From Bacteroidales bacterium (GTDB taxonomy: Bacteria > Bacteroidota > Bacteroidia > Bacteroidales > UBA7960): a stretch of DNA of 38,976 nt. The position numbers and the translations under genes are program-made. Location: NCBI GenBank assembly GCA_003550725.1, contig PUKZ01000012.1, forward strand, positions 1 to 38,976, given 5' to 3'. Under the pieces are notes generated by a model. That model did no database searches. It was not told the DNA's origin and saw only the letters and a program-made list of their open reading frames with translations. Of this stretch, positions 1 through 9,144 are shown piece after piece (the first letter of the stretch is position 1; each line of letters opens with the position of its first letter).

Positions 1-634
1 AAACAACAGACTATCGAAGGCTAGCCACTAATGATTGTGGTACAGCCGAATCCAATGTAATTACCGTTAACGTTTTTGATCCCGCTGATGGCGGTGAAAT
101 CGCAGAAGACCAAACAATTTGTTATGAAGATATACCCGATCCATTCACTAATGTTACATCACCTTCGGGTGGACATGGTGATTGGTCATATCAATGGCAA
201 TACAGGGTTGAAGGTGGTGATTGGAATGATATTGCAGGGGCTGATGAACTCGATTATAGTGTGACAGACCCGCTTACGGAAACAACAGACTATAGAAGAC
301 TCGCCACTAATGAATGCGGTACAGCCGAATCTAATGTTATCACTATTACCGTTTTTGACCCCGTTGACGGTGGTGAAATTGCTGCTGATCAAACAATTTG
401 CTATGAATATATACCTGAACCTTTTACCAATGTTATATCACCTTCAGGTGGAGATGGTGACTGGGTATATCAATGGCAATACCAAGTTGAAGGTGGTGAT
501 TGGAATGATATTGCAGGGGCTGATGAACTCGAATATAGTGTAACCGATCCACTCACCGAAACAACACACTATAGAAGACTCGCCACTAATGAATGCGGTA
601 CAGCCGAATCTAATGTAATTACAATTACTGTACT
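1..634 (+). repeat. 279-bp (93-codon) in-frame tandem repeat
   Basis: Equivalent bases recur at positions 1, 280 and 559, a period of exactly 279 bp. That gives two full copies and a third that stops matching at about base 634, inside the adhesin gene. By eye the first two copies differ at roughly a dozen of 93 residues. Some patches are identical at DNA level (for example the stretch coding for GGDWNDIAGADEL), while others carry many synonymous changes. This mosaic fits older duplication with later gene conversion. Further copies probably lie upstream of the window. Confidence 0.9.
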
Positions 635-3600
635 GGAAGAAATTTCAATCGAAATATATACAACCCCTGTTTCTTGCTTTGGCGATGATGACGGAACTGC
701 CCAGGCAACCGTCTCGGGAGGATCAGAACCATATTATTACATATGGGAAGACAATGAAGGTAATGTAATTGCAGAAGGCGAAGGCATGGACTTTATTGAC
801 AACTTACCTGCCGGTACATACTACCTTACTGTAATTGATGATGTGGGATGTACAGCAACCGAAGAGTTTGAAATTATGCAATCCAGTGAACCACTTTATG
901 CAAATGCAGGTGCTGATGCAAATGTATGTAGTAAAATAAACTACGGTATGATTGAAATAGGTGGTGACCCCAGCTGGCCAACCGGCTCAGGAGGTGAGCC
1001 GTTTTATGATCCCGAAACCGGGGAATATTATTACGAATACCACTGGACTTCCGATCCACACGACCCAAGCTTAGAAGGCCAGGAAAATGAACCTAATCCC
1101 CTGGTTTCACCAATGGAAGAAGTAACCTATACAGTAGCAGTAACTGACTCATTCGGTTGCACAGAATATGATTCTGCAGTGATCGATGTATTTCCCACAG
1201 TAATTGCAGATGCAGGAGGCGATGAATATGGGTATATATATCTATGTGAAGGATCAACAACCAAACTAGGCGGAACACCTTTAGGCGAAGGCCCCACAGG
1301 TTATTATCTTAACGATCCCACTGTTAATCCGGAACAATTTACATATAACTGGAGAATTATTGAACCTGTTAATGAACATTTGTCTATAGACCCACACCCG
1401 GAAGTATCACCTGTTGTAGAAACAACTTACAGAGTAAGAGTGCGTGATGTAGATGGAGAAGGATGTTACCACCTTGACACAGTTACCGTTAAAATTTGGG
1501 ATCCGATAATAGTTAATACTATTGATGACGCAGAAATATGTAACCCGGAAAATAGTGGTGAAGATATTACACTTGGAGCAACAATAGATCCTCCGGCTCC
1601 TCCTGAAGGCGAATATGAGTATCTTTGGTCAGCTGATCCGGAAGATCCATCCCTGGAGGGTCAGGAAAACCTGCTTGAACCAACTGTAAGCCCAACCACA
1701 ACGACTACATATACATTATATGTTTCATCTTCTGCAGGCGTAGGTTGCGACGGCTATGATGACGTTATTATAACTGTTCATCCCGAAATTATTGCAGATG
1801 CAGGAGAAGATGGGCATCTATGTGATCCGGATACGGAAACATATACACTGGGTGGAAACCCAACAGCCCAATATATTGACGGTAGCACCGGTGATTTTAC
1901 ATATGAATGGATTGCTGATCCTCACGACCCATCACTTGAAGGACAAGAATACACCGCCAACCCTGAAGTTTCTCCGCAAGAAACAACTACTTATACTCTT
2001 ACAGTATTTGATGAATTTGGATGTACAGAACTTGATACTGTTACTGTTATCTCGGCAGACGAAGTACTTACAGCCTACTTTGAAGATGATAATGTTGAAG
2101 TGAGCTGCTATGGCGACACATATAAAGCCAAAGTTATAGTAGAAGGAGGAATACCAACATATACTTATGAATGGGAACCCGAGCCAATTGAATATAATGA
2201 TAGCATAGCAACCCTTGCTGCAGGCACCTATACTGCCACAGTTACCGATTCACTCGGATGTGAAGCCACTGCAACAATTACAATAACAGAACCTGATGAA
2301 TTATTAATTGATGTAACTGCAACTGATCCATCATCCGTAAATGAAAATGATGGAACTATAGAAGTACAAATAACCCAGGAAACATATGCTAATTATGATT
2401 ATATTTTATATGTATGGGATGATGATATTTCTGATTGGGAACAAATATCTAGTATAAATACGCACAATTTAATTCATATATTCGAGGATCTGGGCGTTGG
2501 GGATTATAAGATTGAAGTTATTGATGCAAACGGTTGTATTGCTGAAGAATACGTAACTCTTTCAGCCCTTGATCTTATTATTGAATCAACAGATGTTACA
2601 TGTTACGAATACTGTGATGGAACAATAACCCTTGAAATTATAGGGGTTAACATAACTAACATCGAGTGGTTTAAAAACGGCGAACCTTATAATATGGACC
2701 CCCATTTATACCCTGACGATGAATATTACTATGTTGATCTTTGTCCTGGTTATTATGAAGTATTTATTGAAGACGAATCAGGTAATGAAAATTCCGCATC
2801 AACTACAATAAATGAACCTGACCAAATTGTAATTGATGATGAATCGATATTTGTCACCGACACAATATGTTATGGTTCAGCAGACGGTGAAATTTCACTC
2901 ACTGCATATGGAGGAACATCTCCGCTATATTACACACTGTATCAGGCTCAAGGATTTTCCTGGGAGCCGGTTCAAGGACCGCAACCAAATGATGGTACTT
3001 TTACCGATCTTGAGGCTGGTATTTATTATGTTGAAGTTACAGATGCCAATGAATGCGGGCCGGTTACTTCTGATAATCTCACCATTGAAGAACTCGATGA
3101 CACTTATGCAGGAGAAGACGCTACTATCTGCTACGGCGACACAATACAACTCGGACCTGAAAGTTCAGTTCCGGGTATGATCTATGAATGGACAAGTAAT
3201 CCTGAAGATACATCTATTACCGATCCTAATATTCATAACCCGCTGGTATCGCCTGAAGTCACAACTACTTATATACTCTGGGAAGAGTACCCCGAATTAG
3301 GTTGTTTCAATTCTGATACAGTTGTTATAACAGTTACCGGAGAATATTATGGAAAGGAAAATTTTGAAATCTGCCTGAATGATACAATTGAAATCGGTAA
3401 AGACAGCATCCCCGATCATGAGTATGAATGGGTATCAAGTAATCCTGATGAGGAAATTGAGTGTACTACTTCATATATTAATGTTTCACCAACAGTTACC
3501 ACAACATATTCACTTTTCGAGTATATACCTGATACAGAAGGCATGCATGGCGAAATGTGCTATAATCTCTATGATTATGCCGTGAAAGTTAATCCTTTAC

Positions 3601-5126
3601 CTGAAGCTGATGCAGGGCCAAACCACGAAATGTGCCTTGGTGATACAATTCAAATCGGAGGAGATTATAATGACACATTACCACCTAATCAGTATATGTG
3701 GACAAGCATTCCTGAAGATGCTTATATTTCTGATCCTGAAATTACAAATCCTATGGTTAGCCCTACTGTGACAACTAAATTTATATTTACTGAAACATGT
3801 CTTGAAACCGGATGCTCTGATTCAGATACTACGATGGTTTTTGTATATCCTGATGTCGAAGCAACAGCAGAGAACTATGGGCCTTATTGTGAAGGTGAAT
3901 CCATTGAGCTATTTTCTGAACCTGATGATATGTTGAATTATAGTTGGGAAGGGCCTGATGGGTGGAAATCAACCGAACAAAATCCTGTAAGAGACAATGC
4001 AACACTGGAAATGGCAGGCATTTATACGGTAACAATGGAAAATGAATATGGAGAAAACAATTTATTATGTAGTATAACTGCCGAAACAGAAGTTGAAGTG
4101 CATAAACTCCCGGAACCTCCCAATGAATCATTCACATCTGGTGATTATTTCTTCTGTTCAAAGGATGAATTTGTAGATCCTGTTTATATTGGGCGGGAAG
4201 ATAATCCTGAACATTATGATTATTATTGGGATTCGGAACCTGAAGACGAAGGTCTTGATAAAAATTCACCTAACCCCTTAGTAAAACCGGATACAACAAC
4301 CATTTATACCCTGAAAGTAAAAAATGAAGTTGAACCGGGATTGTATTGCACTTTATATGATACAATTAAAGTTGAAATATCGGATTTTGAACTAATACAA
4401 TATGATGATCCATCGCTGTGCGAATATGAGGATGAATTGTATCTGGGAGAACACCTGGAAATAAAAGGCGGTAAACCACCTTACGAGTATGAATGGACAG
4501 ATATAGAAGGAAACACTATTTCTAATGAGTTAAATCCATTAATTACCAGGCCATTAGACCCTTATTACACACTTACCGTTGAAGATCAAAAAGAATGCTT
4601 AATAACTGAAAATGTGTTCATAAAAGATATAGAAACACCAATACTGGAATTAACGGTAGAACCCACAAAAACACCACTGCCAGGCCAAACTCTTACTTTT
4701 ACAGTTACACCCGGCAACTATCACACATATGACTTTTATGTAGATGATGAATTACGTCAATCGGGTAATGACACCGTTTACCAAACAAACAATATAAAAG
4801 ACGAACAAAAAGTAAAAGTAATAGCTTCGTATTACGGATGCGAAGGAGTTTCAAACACTATTACAATAATTATAAATGACCTTCCCAATGCCTTTATACC
4901 TGATAGTGACATAAGAGAAAACAGGATTTTTGGAGAAGGAGTTCAGTTAGTTGTTTTTAACCGTTGGGGGCAACAGCTATATAGAGGAAATGACGGATGG
5001 GATGGAACATACAGAGGCCAGAGAGTAGCACCGGGAACATATTATTATGTAGCAACAATTTATGATTCAGAAAACAACAGAACAGAAATAAAAGGCTCTG
5101 TAACAGTTATTGTACCGAACCAATAA
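1..5126 (+). CDS. Giant modular T9SS-exported surface adhesin (5' partial), type B C-terminal sorting domain
   Basis: The frame is open from base 3, so the N terminus lies outside the window. The GTG near base 261 is an internal valine, not a start. About 1,707 residues are visible. The first 93-residue unit is tandemly repeated (bases 1-279, 280-558, then a partial copy). After that come SprB-like repeats (bases ~655-880, 2060-2290, 2570-3090) alternating with Ig/PKD-like modules of the pattern DAG-D..C..GDTIQLGG...NPLVSP..TTTYTL...C..DTV (bases ~895-2060, 3090-3850, 4110-4380). The last ~80 residues (from about base 4880) hold PNAF, then FNRWGQQLYRG..GWDGTYRG...PGTYYY, the hallmark of the T9SS type B (gliding-motility C-terminal) sorting domain. 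The inferred role is a secreted, surface-attached adhesin or matrix protein. The protein is very acidic. The PorE-like and PorP/SprF genes that follow support T9SS export. The ligand is unknown. Confidence 0.9.
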   Translation, partial: TTDYRRLATNDCGTAESNVITVNVFDPADGGEIAEDQTICYEDIPDPFTNVTSPSGGHGDWSYQWQYRVEGGDWNDIAGADELDYSVTDPLTETTDYRRLATNECGTAESNVITITVFDPVDGGEIAADQTICYEYIPEPFTNVISPSGGDGDWVYQWQYQVEGGDWNDIAGADELEYSVTDPLTETTHYRRLATNECGTAESNVITITVLEEISIEIYTTPVSCFGDDDGTAQATVSGGSEPYYYIWEDNEGNVIAEGEGMDFIDNLPAGTYYLTVIDDVGCTATEEFEIMQSSEPLYANAGADANVCSKINYGMIEIGGDPSWPTGSGGEPFYDPETGEYYYEYHWTSDPHDPSLEGQENEPNPLVSPMEEVTYTVAVTDSFGCTEYDSAVIDVFPTVIADAGGDEYGYIYLCEGSTTKLGGTPLGEGPTGYYLNDPTVNPEQFTYNWRIIEPVNEHLSIDPHPEVSPVVETTYRVRVRDVDGEGCYHLDTVTVKIWDPIIVNTIDDAEICNPENSGEDITLGATIDPPAPPEGEYEYLWSADPEDPSLEGQENLLEPTVSPTTTTTYTLYVSSSAGVGCDGYDDVIITVHPEIIADAGEDGHLCDPDTETYTLGGNPTAQYIDGSTGDFTYEWIADPHDPSLEGQEYTANPEVSPQETTTYTLTVFDEFGCTELDTVTVISADEVLTAYFEDDNVEVSCYGDTYKAKVIVEGGIPTYTYEWEPEPIEYNDSIATLAAGTYTATVTDSLGCEATATITITEPDELLIDVTATDPSSVNENDGTIEVQITQETYANYDYILYVWDDDISDWEQISSINTHNLIHIFEDLGVGDYKIEVIDANGCIAEEYVTLSALDLIIESTDVTCYEYCDGTITLEIIGVNITNIEWFKNGEPYNMDPHLYPDDEYYYVDLCPGYYEVFIEDESGNENSASTTINEPDQIVIDDESIFVTDTICYGSADGEISLTAYGGTSPLYYTLYQAQGFSWEPVQGPQPNDGTFTDLEAGIYYVEVTDANECGPVTSDNLTIEELDDTYAGEDATICYGDTIQLGPESSVPGMIYEWTSNPEDTSITDPNIHNPLVSPEVTTTYILWEEYPELGCFNSDTVVITVTGEYYGKENFEICLNDTIEIGKDSIPDHEYEWVSSNPDEEIECTTSYINVSPTVTTTYSLFEYIPDTEGMHGEMCYNLYDYAVKVNPLPEADAGPNHEMCLGDTIQIGGDYNDTLPPNQYMWTSIPEDAYISDPEITNPMVSPTVTTKFIFTETCLETGCSDSDTTMVFVYPDVEATAENYGPYCEGESIELFSEPDDMLNYSWEGPDGWKSTEQNPVRDNATLEMAGIYTVTMENEYGENNLLCSITAETEVEVHKLPEPPNESFTSGDYFFCSKDEFVDPVYIGREDNPEHYDYYWDSEPEDEGLDKNSPNPLVKPDTTTIYTLKVKNEVEPGLYCTLYDTIKVEISDFELIQYDDPSLCEYEDELYLGEHLEIKGGKPPYEYEWTDIEGNTISNELNPLITRPLDPYYTLTVEDQKECLITENVFIKDIETPILELTVEPTKTPLPGQTLTFTVTPGNYHTYDFYVDDELRQSGNDTVYQTNNIKDEQKVKVIASYYGCEGVSNTITIIINDLPNAFIPDSDIRENRIFGEGVQLVVFNRWGQQLYRGNDGWDGTYRGQRVAPGTYYYVATIYDSENNRTEIKGSVTVIVPNQ

Positions 5127-5382
5127 AATAAAATGAAATGAAATAAATAAACAAAAAATAATAACAATTAACCAAGAACCTAAATTATTATGTTTAAACA
5201 TTTTAAGATAACATCAATAGTAAAATTTTAAAAGTGATTATATTTTTCTTATATGTGTTTAGCCATGATTTAGGGTTTATTTAAATAAATAAAATATTTT
5301 TAAGCCTACTGGTTTTTATAAATAACAGTTTGAAAATATTTTATAAAAAAATAAGTCCATTAATAAAACGGGTATTTAAGAA
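5127..5382. other. Intergenic gap between adhesin and PorE-like gene
   Basis: This 256-bp stretch is extremely AT-rich. I see no terminator-grade hairpin, no convincing TAnnTTTG box and no small ORF with a ribosome binding site. It could be a long untranslated spacer inside a T9SS operon or hold an unrecognised promoter. Confidence 0.5.
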
Positions 5383-7911
5383 ATGAAAAAAATAATTATA
5401 ATTTTTATTGCCTTAATTCTTATTTGCACAAATTCTTTTAGTCAAGATAGAACACAACAAAGAATTGAGGCAGGAGATAATTTCTTTAAGCAACGTCAGT
5501 ATTATGAGGCTATTGATGTTTATGAAAGAATATTAAGGCGTGAAGATGCGACAAGTATAAAGCGGGAAGTTTCTTTTAAGCTTGGAGATTCATATCGTAT
5601 GGTACTTAATTACAACAAAGCAAAAAACTGGTATAAAACAGCCTTGAATTTGGGATATGATGATCCGGTTATTTATTTGAACTTAAGTGAAATGTTTTTA
5701 GGCTTGGAAGAGTTTGACAAATCAATTGAATACGCTAATAAGTTTCTTGAGCTGAAACCAGATAATGAAAGAGGCTTGAAGTTTCTGGAATCAGCAAAAT
5801 ATTCAAAAGAGCATTATGACAGAGAAACTATTTTTGAGGTTTCTCTGGAGGAAAGCCTTAGCAGTGATGGAGAAGAATGGGGCGTAGCTTATTTGGAGAA
5901 CCGGCCTATCTTTCATGATGATCCCAGAAAATACGATAAGCAATTTGATATCGAAATTCGATTATTCAGCAACAATTTAATATATTGGGCTTTGCGCTCT
6001 GAAACTCCTAAAGAAAGAATCGTTTTTTCCTCCACAAGGATAAGGGATGAAGAGGGTATGGTTTCTACAGATACAGATCAAGGTTTTTCTAATATCTACC
6101 AGGTATTATATAATCAACAGGAAAATGACTGGGATCCTATAAACCCTGTCAGAGGTGGAATAAATTCCGATTATTACGATGGATTTCTTACTTATGATGA
6201 AAATAATCAAGTAGGATATTTTATGAACTGTGGTGGATTCGAAGGTGAGCGTGAAACATGCGATATATATAAATCAAAGTACAATACAAGCACTGATCAC
6301 TGGGAAAAAGCAACATTATTTGATTATAACTCAGATAATTATAATATAGGTTATCCTTCAATAAACAAAGATGGAAACGTTATCTATTTTGCATCCGATA
6401 ATCCTGATGGTCACGGCGGTTATGACCTATACAAGATATATCGGGATGATAACGGAGAGTGGGGTGAACCCCAAAACCTCGGGCCAAAAATCAATACAAG
6501 GTTTAATGACGCTTATCCATATATTGCAGGCAATGTTTTATATTTCTCATCATTTGGACATCCCGGAATGGGAGGATTCGATATTTTTTACTCAATAATT
6601 GATGAAAATGGAAATTATTCCAAACCTCAAAACATGGGATCACCAATTAACAGTAGTGCAGATGATTTTGGTTTTATTATTAATGACGACTATTCTCAAG
6701 GATTTTTTAGTTCAAACAGGCCCGGCGGCTCCGGAACAGATGATATATATTCATTTAGAGTAACTTCTAAATCCATAACATTACAAGGAATTGTAACAGA
6801 TAAATTAACCGAAGAACCACTAATAAATTTTGATTTTCAAATTTTTGGCGACGATGATTCTTTTTATCTTATAACTACTGATGATAATGGCAAATATAAA
6901 CTGCCCGACCTTAGCACTGATGTTAACTACGTAATTGAAGCCTTTGATCAGGATTATGAAGATTTTAGTGAAAAAATACAAGTTAAAGACCAGTTGATTT
7001 CGAGCCATTTTGAAGTTGTAGATCATTACGATTTCAACATACAACTTACCCCAAAAGAAAAAGTAGTTGCTGAAAAAAAAGAACCTGAAAAACCCGACAC
7101 TGAAAAAATTGAAATTGATGAAGAGGTAGCAATACATGAAGAAGATCCCATAGAAGAAACTGTTGAAGAATATGTTGATGAAGAAAAACCTGTATATGAG
7201 TTTGACGATTATGAACTGCCTACTATATATTTTGATTTTGCAAAATATGATTTAAGACAATATTCAAAAAAACAACTCGATTCTATTGCAGATTTTCTTC
7301 ATGCAAACAGAAATAAGGGGCTCATTATTCATGGACATACAGATGAAATAGCAGGCCATCTTATAAACTTTTATCTTTCGCAAGCCAGGGCTCATAGCGC
7401 AATAGATTATCTTATTAAAAAAGGAATTGATATAGAAAGACTATACCCTACTGGTCATGGAAAAATGAATCTTGTTGTTGAAAATGCGAAAAACGACCAT
7501 GAACATCAACTTAACAGAAGAGCAAACTTTGAACCTATAAATATAAATGACCTGCAGGTTCATATAAATGATGCCCCAAAAAACAGTTTCAGATATCTTA
7601 ATTCATTAAAAAAGGATGTCTATTTTTCTGAAGGAATAGAGTTTATGATTCAATTTGCAGCAACCAAAAATCCTGTTAACCCAAGATATTATCAAAAAAT
7701 AATTAATGAATTTCCTGCTATTGACATCATATATTATTATGATAAAGATCTTTATCACAGATATCTCGCAGGTAGTTTCAGTGATTTCCAAAAAGCATAT
7801 AATATATTATGGGAATTAAGGGAATTAGGTTATGACACATATGTGGTGGCATTTAACAACGGAAAAAGAATTAGTATAAGCACGGCACAATCCATGCTTG
7901 GAAATCAATAA
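5383..7911 (+). CDS. PorE-like T9SS envelope protein: TPR, PD40 beta-propeller, carboxypeptidase-regulatory, OmpA and SPOR-like domains
   Basis: 842 residues. A signal peptide (residues 1-20, hydrophobic, ending SFS-Q) precedes TPR-like helices (~20-125, with YEAIDVYERIL and KAKNWYKTALNLG). PD40 propeller repeats follow (~200-460: YFASDNPDGHGGYDLY, YFSSFGHPGMGGFDIF, FFSSNRPGGSGTDDIY). Next come a CarboxypepD_reg-like domain (~465-545), an acidic Glu/Pro linker (~555-610) and an OmpA peptidoglycan-binding domain (~612-715, with IYFDFAKYDL and HGHTDEIA). This order matches PorE, the T9SS component thought to link the outer-membrane machinery to peptidoglycan. Unlike the PorE layout I know, the protein continues into a SPOR-like domain (~752-835, with FMIQFAATK, YLAGSFSDFQKA and GYDTYVVAFNNGKRI). 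Its place between a type B substrate and a PorP/SprF gene suggests a dedicated module rather than the core porE. Confidence 0.85.
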   Translation: MKKIIIIFIALILICTNSFSQDRTQQRIEAGDNFFKQRQYYEAIDVYERILRREDATSIKREVSFKLGDSYRMVLNYNKAKNWYKTALNLGYDDPVIYLNLSEMFLGLEEFDKSIEYANKFLELKPDNERGLKFLESAKYSKEHYDRETIFEVSLEESLSSDGEEWGVAYLENRPIFHDDPRKYDKQFDIEIRLFSNNLIYWALRSETPKERIVFSSTRIRDEEGMVSTDTDQGFSNIYQVLYNQQENDWDPINPVRGGINSDYYDGFLTYDENNQVGYFMNCGGFEGERETCDIYKSKYNTSTDHWEKATLFDYNSDNYNIGYPSINKDGNVIYFASDNPDGHGGYDLYKIYRDDNGEWGEPQNLGPKINTRFNDAYPYIAGNVLYFSSFGHPGMGGFDIFYSIIDENGNYSKPQNMGSPINSSADDFGFIINDDYSQGFFSSNRPGGSGTDDIYSFRVTSKSITLQGIVTDKLTEEPLINFDFQIFGDDDSFYLITTDDNGKYKLPDLSTDVNYVIEAFDQDYEDFSEKIQVKDQLISSHFEVVDHYDFNIQLTPKEKVVAEKKEPEKPDTEKIEIDEEVAIHEEDPIEETVEEYVDEEKPVYEFDDYELPTIYFDFAKYDLRQYSKKQLDSIADFLHANRNKGLIIHGHTDEIAGHLINFYLSQARAHSAIDYLIKKGIDIERLYPTGHGKMNLVVENAKNDHEHQLNRRANFEPININDLQVHINDAPKNSFRYLNSLKKDVYFSEGIEFMIQFAATKNPVNPRYYQKIINEFPAIDIIYYYDKDLYHRYLAGSFSDFQKAYNILWELRELGYDTYVVAFNNGKRISISTAQSMLGNQ

Positions 7912-7941
7912 CGATCTTAATATTATTATGAATAACAACTA

Positions 7942-7972
7942 TTTGCTGACTATATTATAATATGTATTTATG
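7942..7972 (+). promoter_or_regulatory. Candidate Bacteroidota promoter for the PorP/SprF gene
   Basis: TTTG at 7942-7945 is followed after 19 bases by TATTTATG (7965-7972), seven of eight matches to the Bacteroidota -7 box TAnnTTTG. Transcription would start near 7978, about 25 bases before the start codon. It suggests the gene may also be transcribed apart from the upstream PorE-like gene. Confidence 0.4.
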
Positions 7973-8001
7973 ATTTGTTAGTAAAAAAAATATAAGGTAC
8001 T

Positions 8002-8925
8002 ATGAAAAAATTATTATTAGCCATCTGTTTAGTTTTATTTGCAAGCTATATGCCTATTGCATCACAAACTGATGTACATTTCAGCCAGTATATGTTCAAT
8101 GAAATAACATTTAACCCGGCTGCAATTGAAGTATCAAATACTTTAAATGCTTCAATGGTTGCTCGTCAGCAATGGGTAGGTTTTGATAATGCACCATCAA
8201 CTCAAATATTAAATGTAAGTACATATATTCAGGATATATACGGTGGCGTCGGAATTAATTTTATTAATGATAACGTGGGATACGAAAGCTTTAATATAGC
8301 AAGGGCATTTTATGCCTTTCCCATACAAACAGGTGTCCTTTCAACCGTAACACTGGGTCTTGGTGCTGGAGTAGTAAGCCGAACCATAGATGGAACCGAA
8401 CTCAAATATGCTGATCCAAGCGACCCTCTTGCATTTAAAGGCAAAGAAACTTTTACAAATCCCGATTTTAATTTTGGGGCCGAATACGTTGATCCAAATC
8501 TTACTGTCGGTTTTGCAATAACACATCTTAACTACAAATCATCCAGAAAGGCTACTATTGAATATCCTCCTATGCATTATTACCTTTATGGGAAGTACCG
8601 GTTTGAAGAAGTTGTTGATAAAATAGATATTCAGCCATTCCTTCTGTTCAAAAGTAGTTGGGTAATAACACAATTCGACATTAATGTAATAGGTTATTAT
8701 GATGACTTAATTTGGACAGGGTTTAGCTATAGGCTCGGAGATGCTATTTCAGCCATGGCGGGATATCAGATTACTGATTACCTTAGTGCCGGATATGCTT
8801 ACGATTATTCTATTGGCACCAGCCGCGGCTATAGCGGAGGCTCCCACGAAATAATGTTGCAAGCTACATTTGAAGGCTTTAATCAAACAAGAGTAACACC
8901 ACAAACACCAAGAATATTTAATTAA
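8002..8925 (+). CDS. PorP/SprF-family type IX secretion outer-membrane protein
   Basis: 307 residues with a signal peptide (1-21, ending IASQ). The family pattern starts right after it: DVHFSQYMFNEITFNPAAIEVS, then RQQWVGFDNAPSTQ and YGGVGINFINDNVGY. The rest is alternating beta-strand sequence typical of an outer-membrane barrel. Known members, such as SprF of Flavobacterium, are needed for export or anchoring of partner adhesins. Members of the family are associated with substrates that carry type B sorting domains. The adhesin two genes upstream is the obvious partner by position (inference). Only 90 bases separate it from the PorE-like gene. Family assignment is firm; the partner is inferred. 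Confidence 0.9.
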   Translation: MKKLLLAICLVLFASYMPIASQTDVHFSQYMFNEITFNPAAIEVSNTLNASMVARQQWVGFDNAPSTQILNVSTYIQDIYGGVGINFINDNVGYESFNIARAFYAFPIQTGVLSTVTLGLGAGVVSRTIDGTELKYADPSDPLAFKGKETFTNPDFNFGAEYVDPNLTVGFAITHLNYKSSRKATIEYPPMHYYLYGKYRFEEVVDKIDIQPFLLFKSSWVITQFDINVIGYYDDLIWTGFSYRLGDAISAMAGYQITDYLSAGYAYDYSIGTSRGYSGGSHEIMLQATFEGFNQTRVTPQTPRIFN

Positions 8926-9047
8926 TAAAACAGTTTAACAGTAATTGGTTGTTAATAGCGATTTCAGTGATAAATAATTAATATAGCCACTTAGCTATCG
9001 GGGCATTTTTCATTACTTATTAATCATTAATAATTAAATTATCAATA

Positions 9048-9079
9048 CGAATTATTAATCTTATCATTAATTCGTTTTT
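9048..9079 (+). terminator. Weak intrinsic terminator after the T9SS cluster
   Basis: CGAATTA (9048-9054) can pair with TAATTCG (9068-9074) around a 13-base loop, followed by five T residues. The stem is AT-rich, so efficiency is uncertain, but its position after the PorP/SprF gene and before the next promoter fits a transcript end. Confidence 0.35.
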
Positions 9080-9106
9080 CCCTATTGCTTTTTTTTTATA
9101 AGTTTG
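9077..9106 (+). promoter_or_regulatory. Candidate promoter for the LKR gene
   Basis: TTTC (9077-9080) and TAAGTTTG (9099-9106) are spaced by 18 bases. The -7 element matches TAnnTTTG perfectly and the -33 element matches three of four bases. Transcription would start near 9113, giving a ~30-base leader. The -33 box overlaps the T-run of the preceding hairpin. Confidence 0.5.
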
Positions 9107-9144
9107 CTAAGACAAATTAGTTAAAACACTTAAATTGAAATAAT

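Noticed and set aside
261-263. GTG near base 261 as the start of the adhesin
   Set aside because: The frame is open to the window edge and the GTG is a valine inside a repeat unit (YSVTDPL), so it is not a start.
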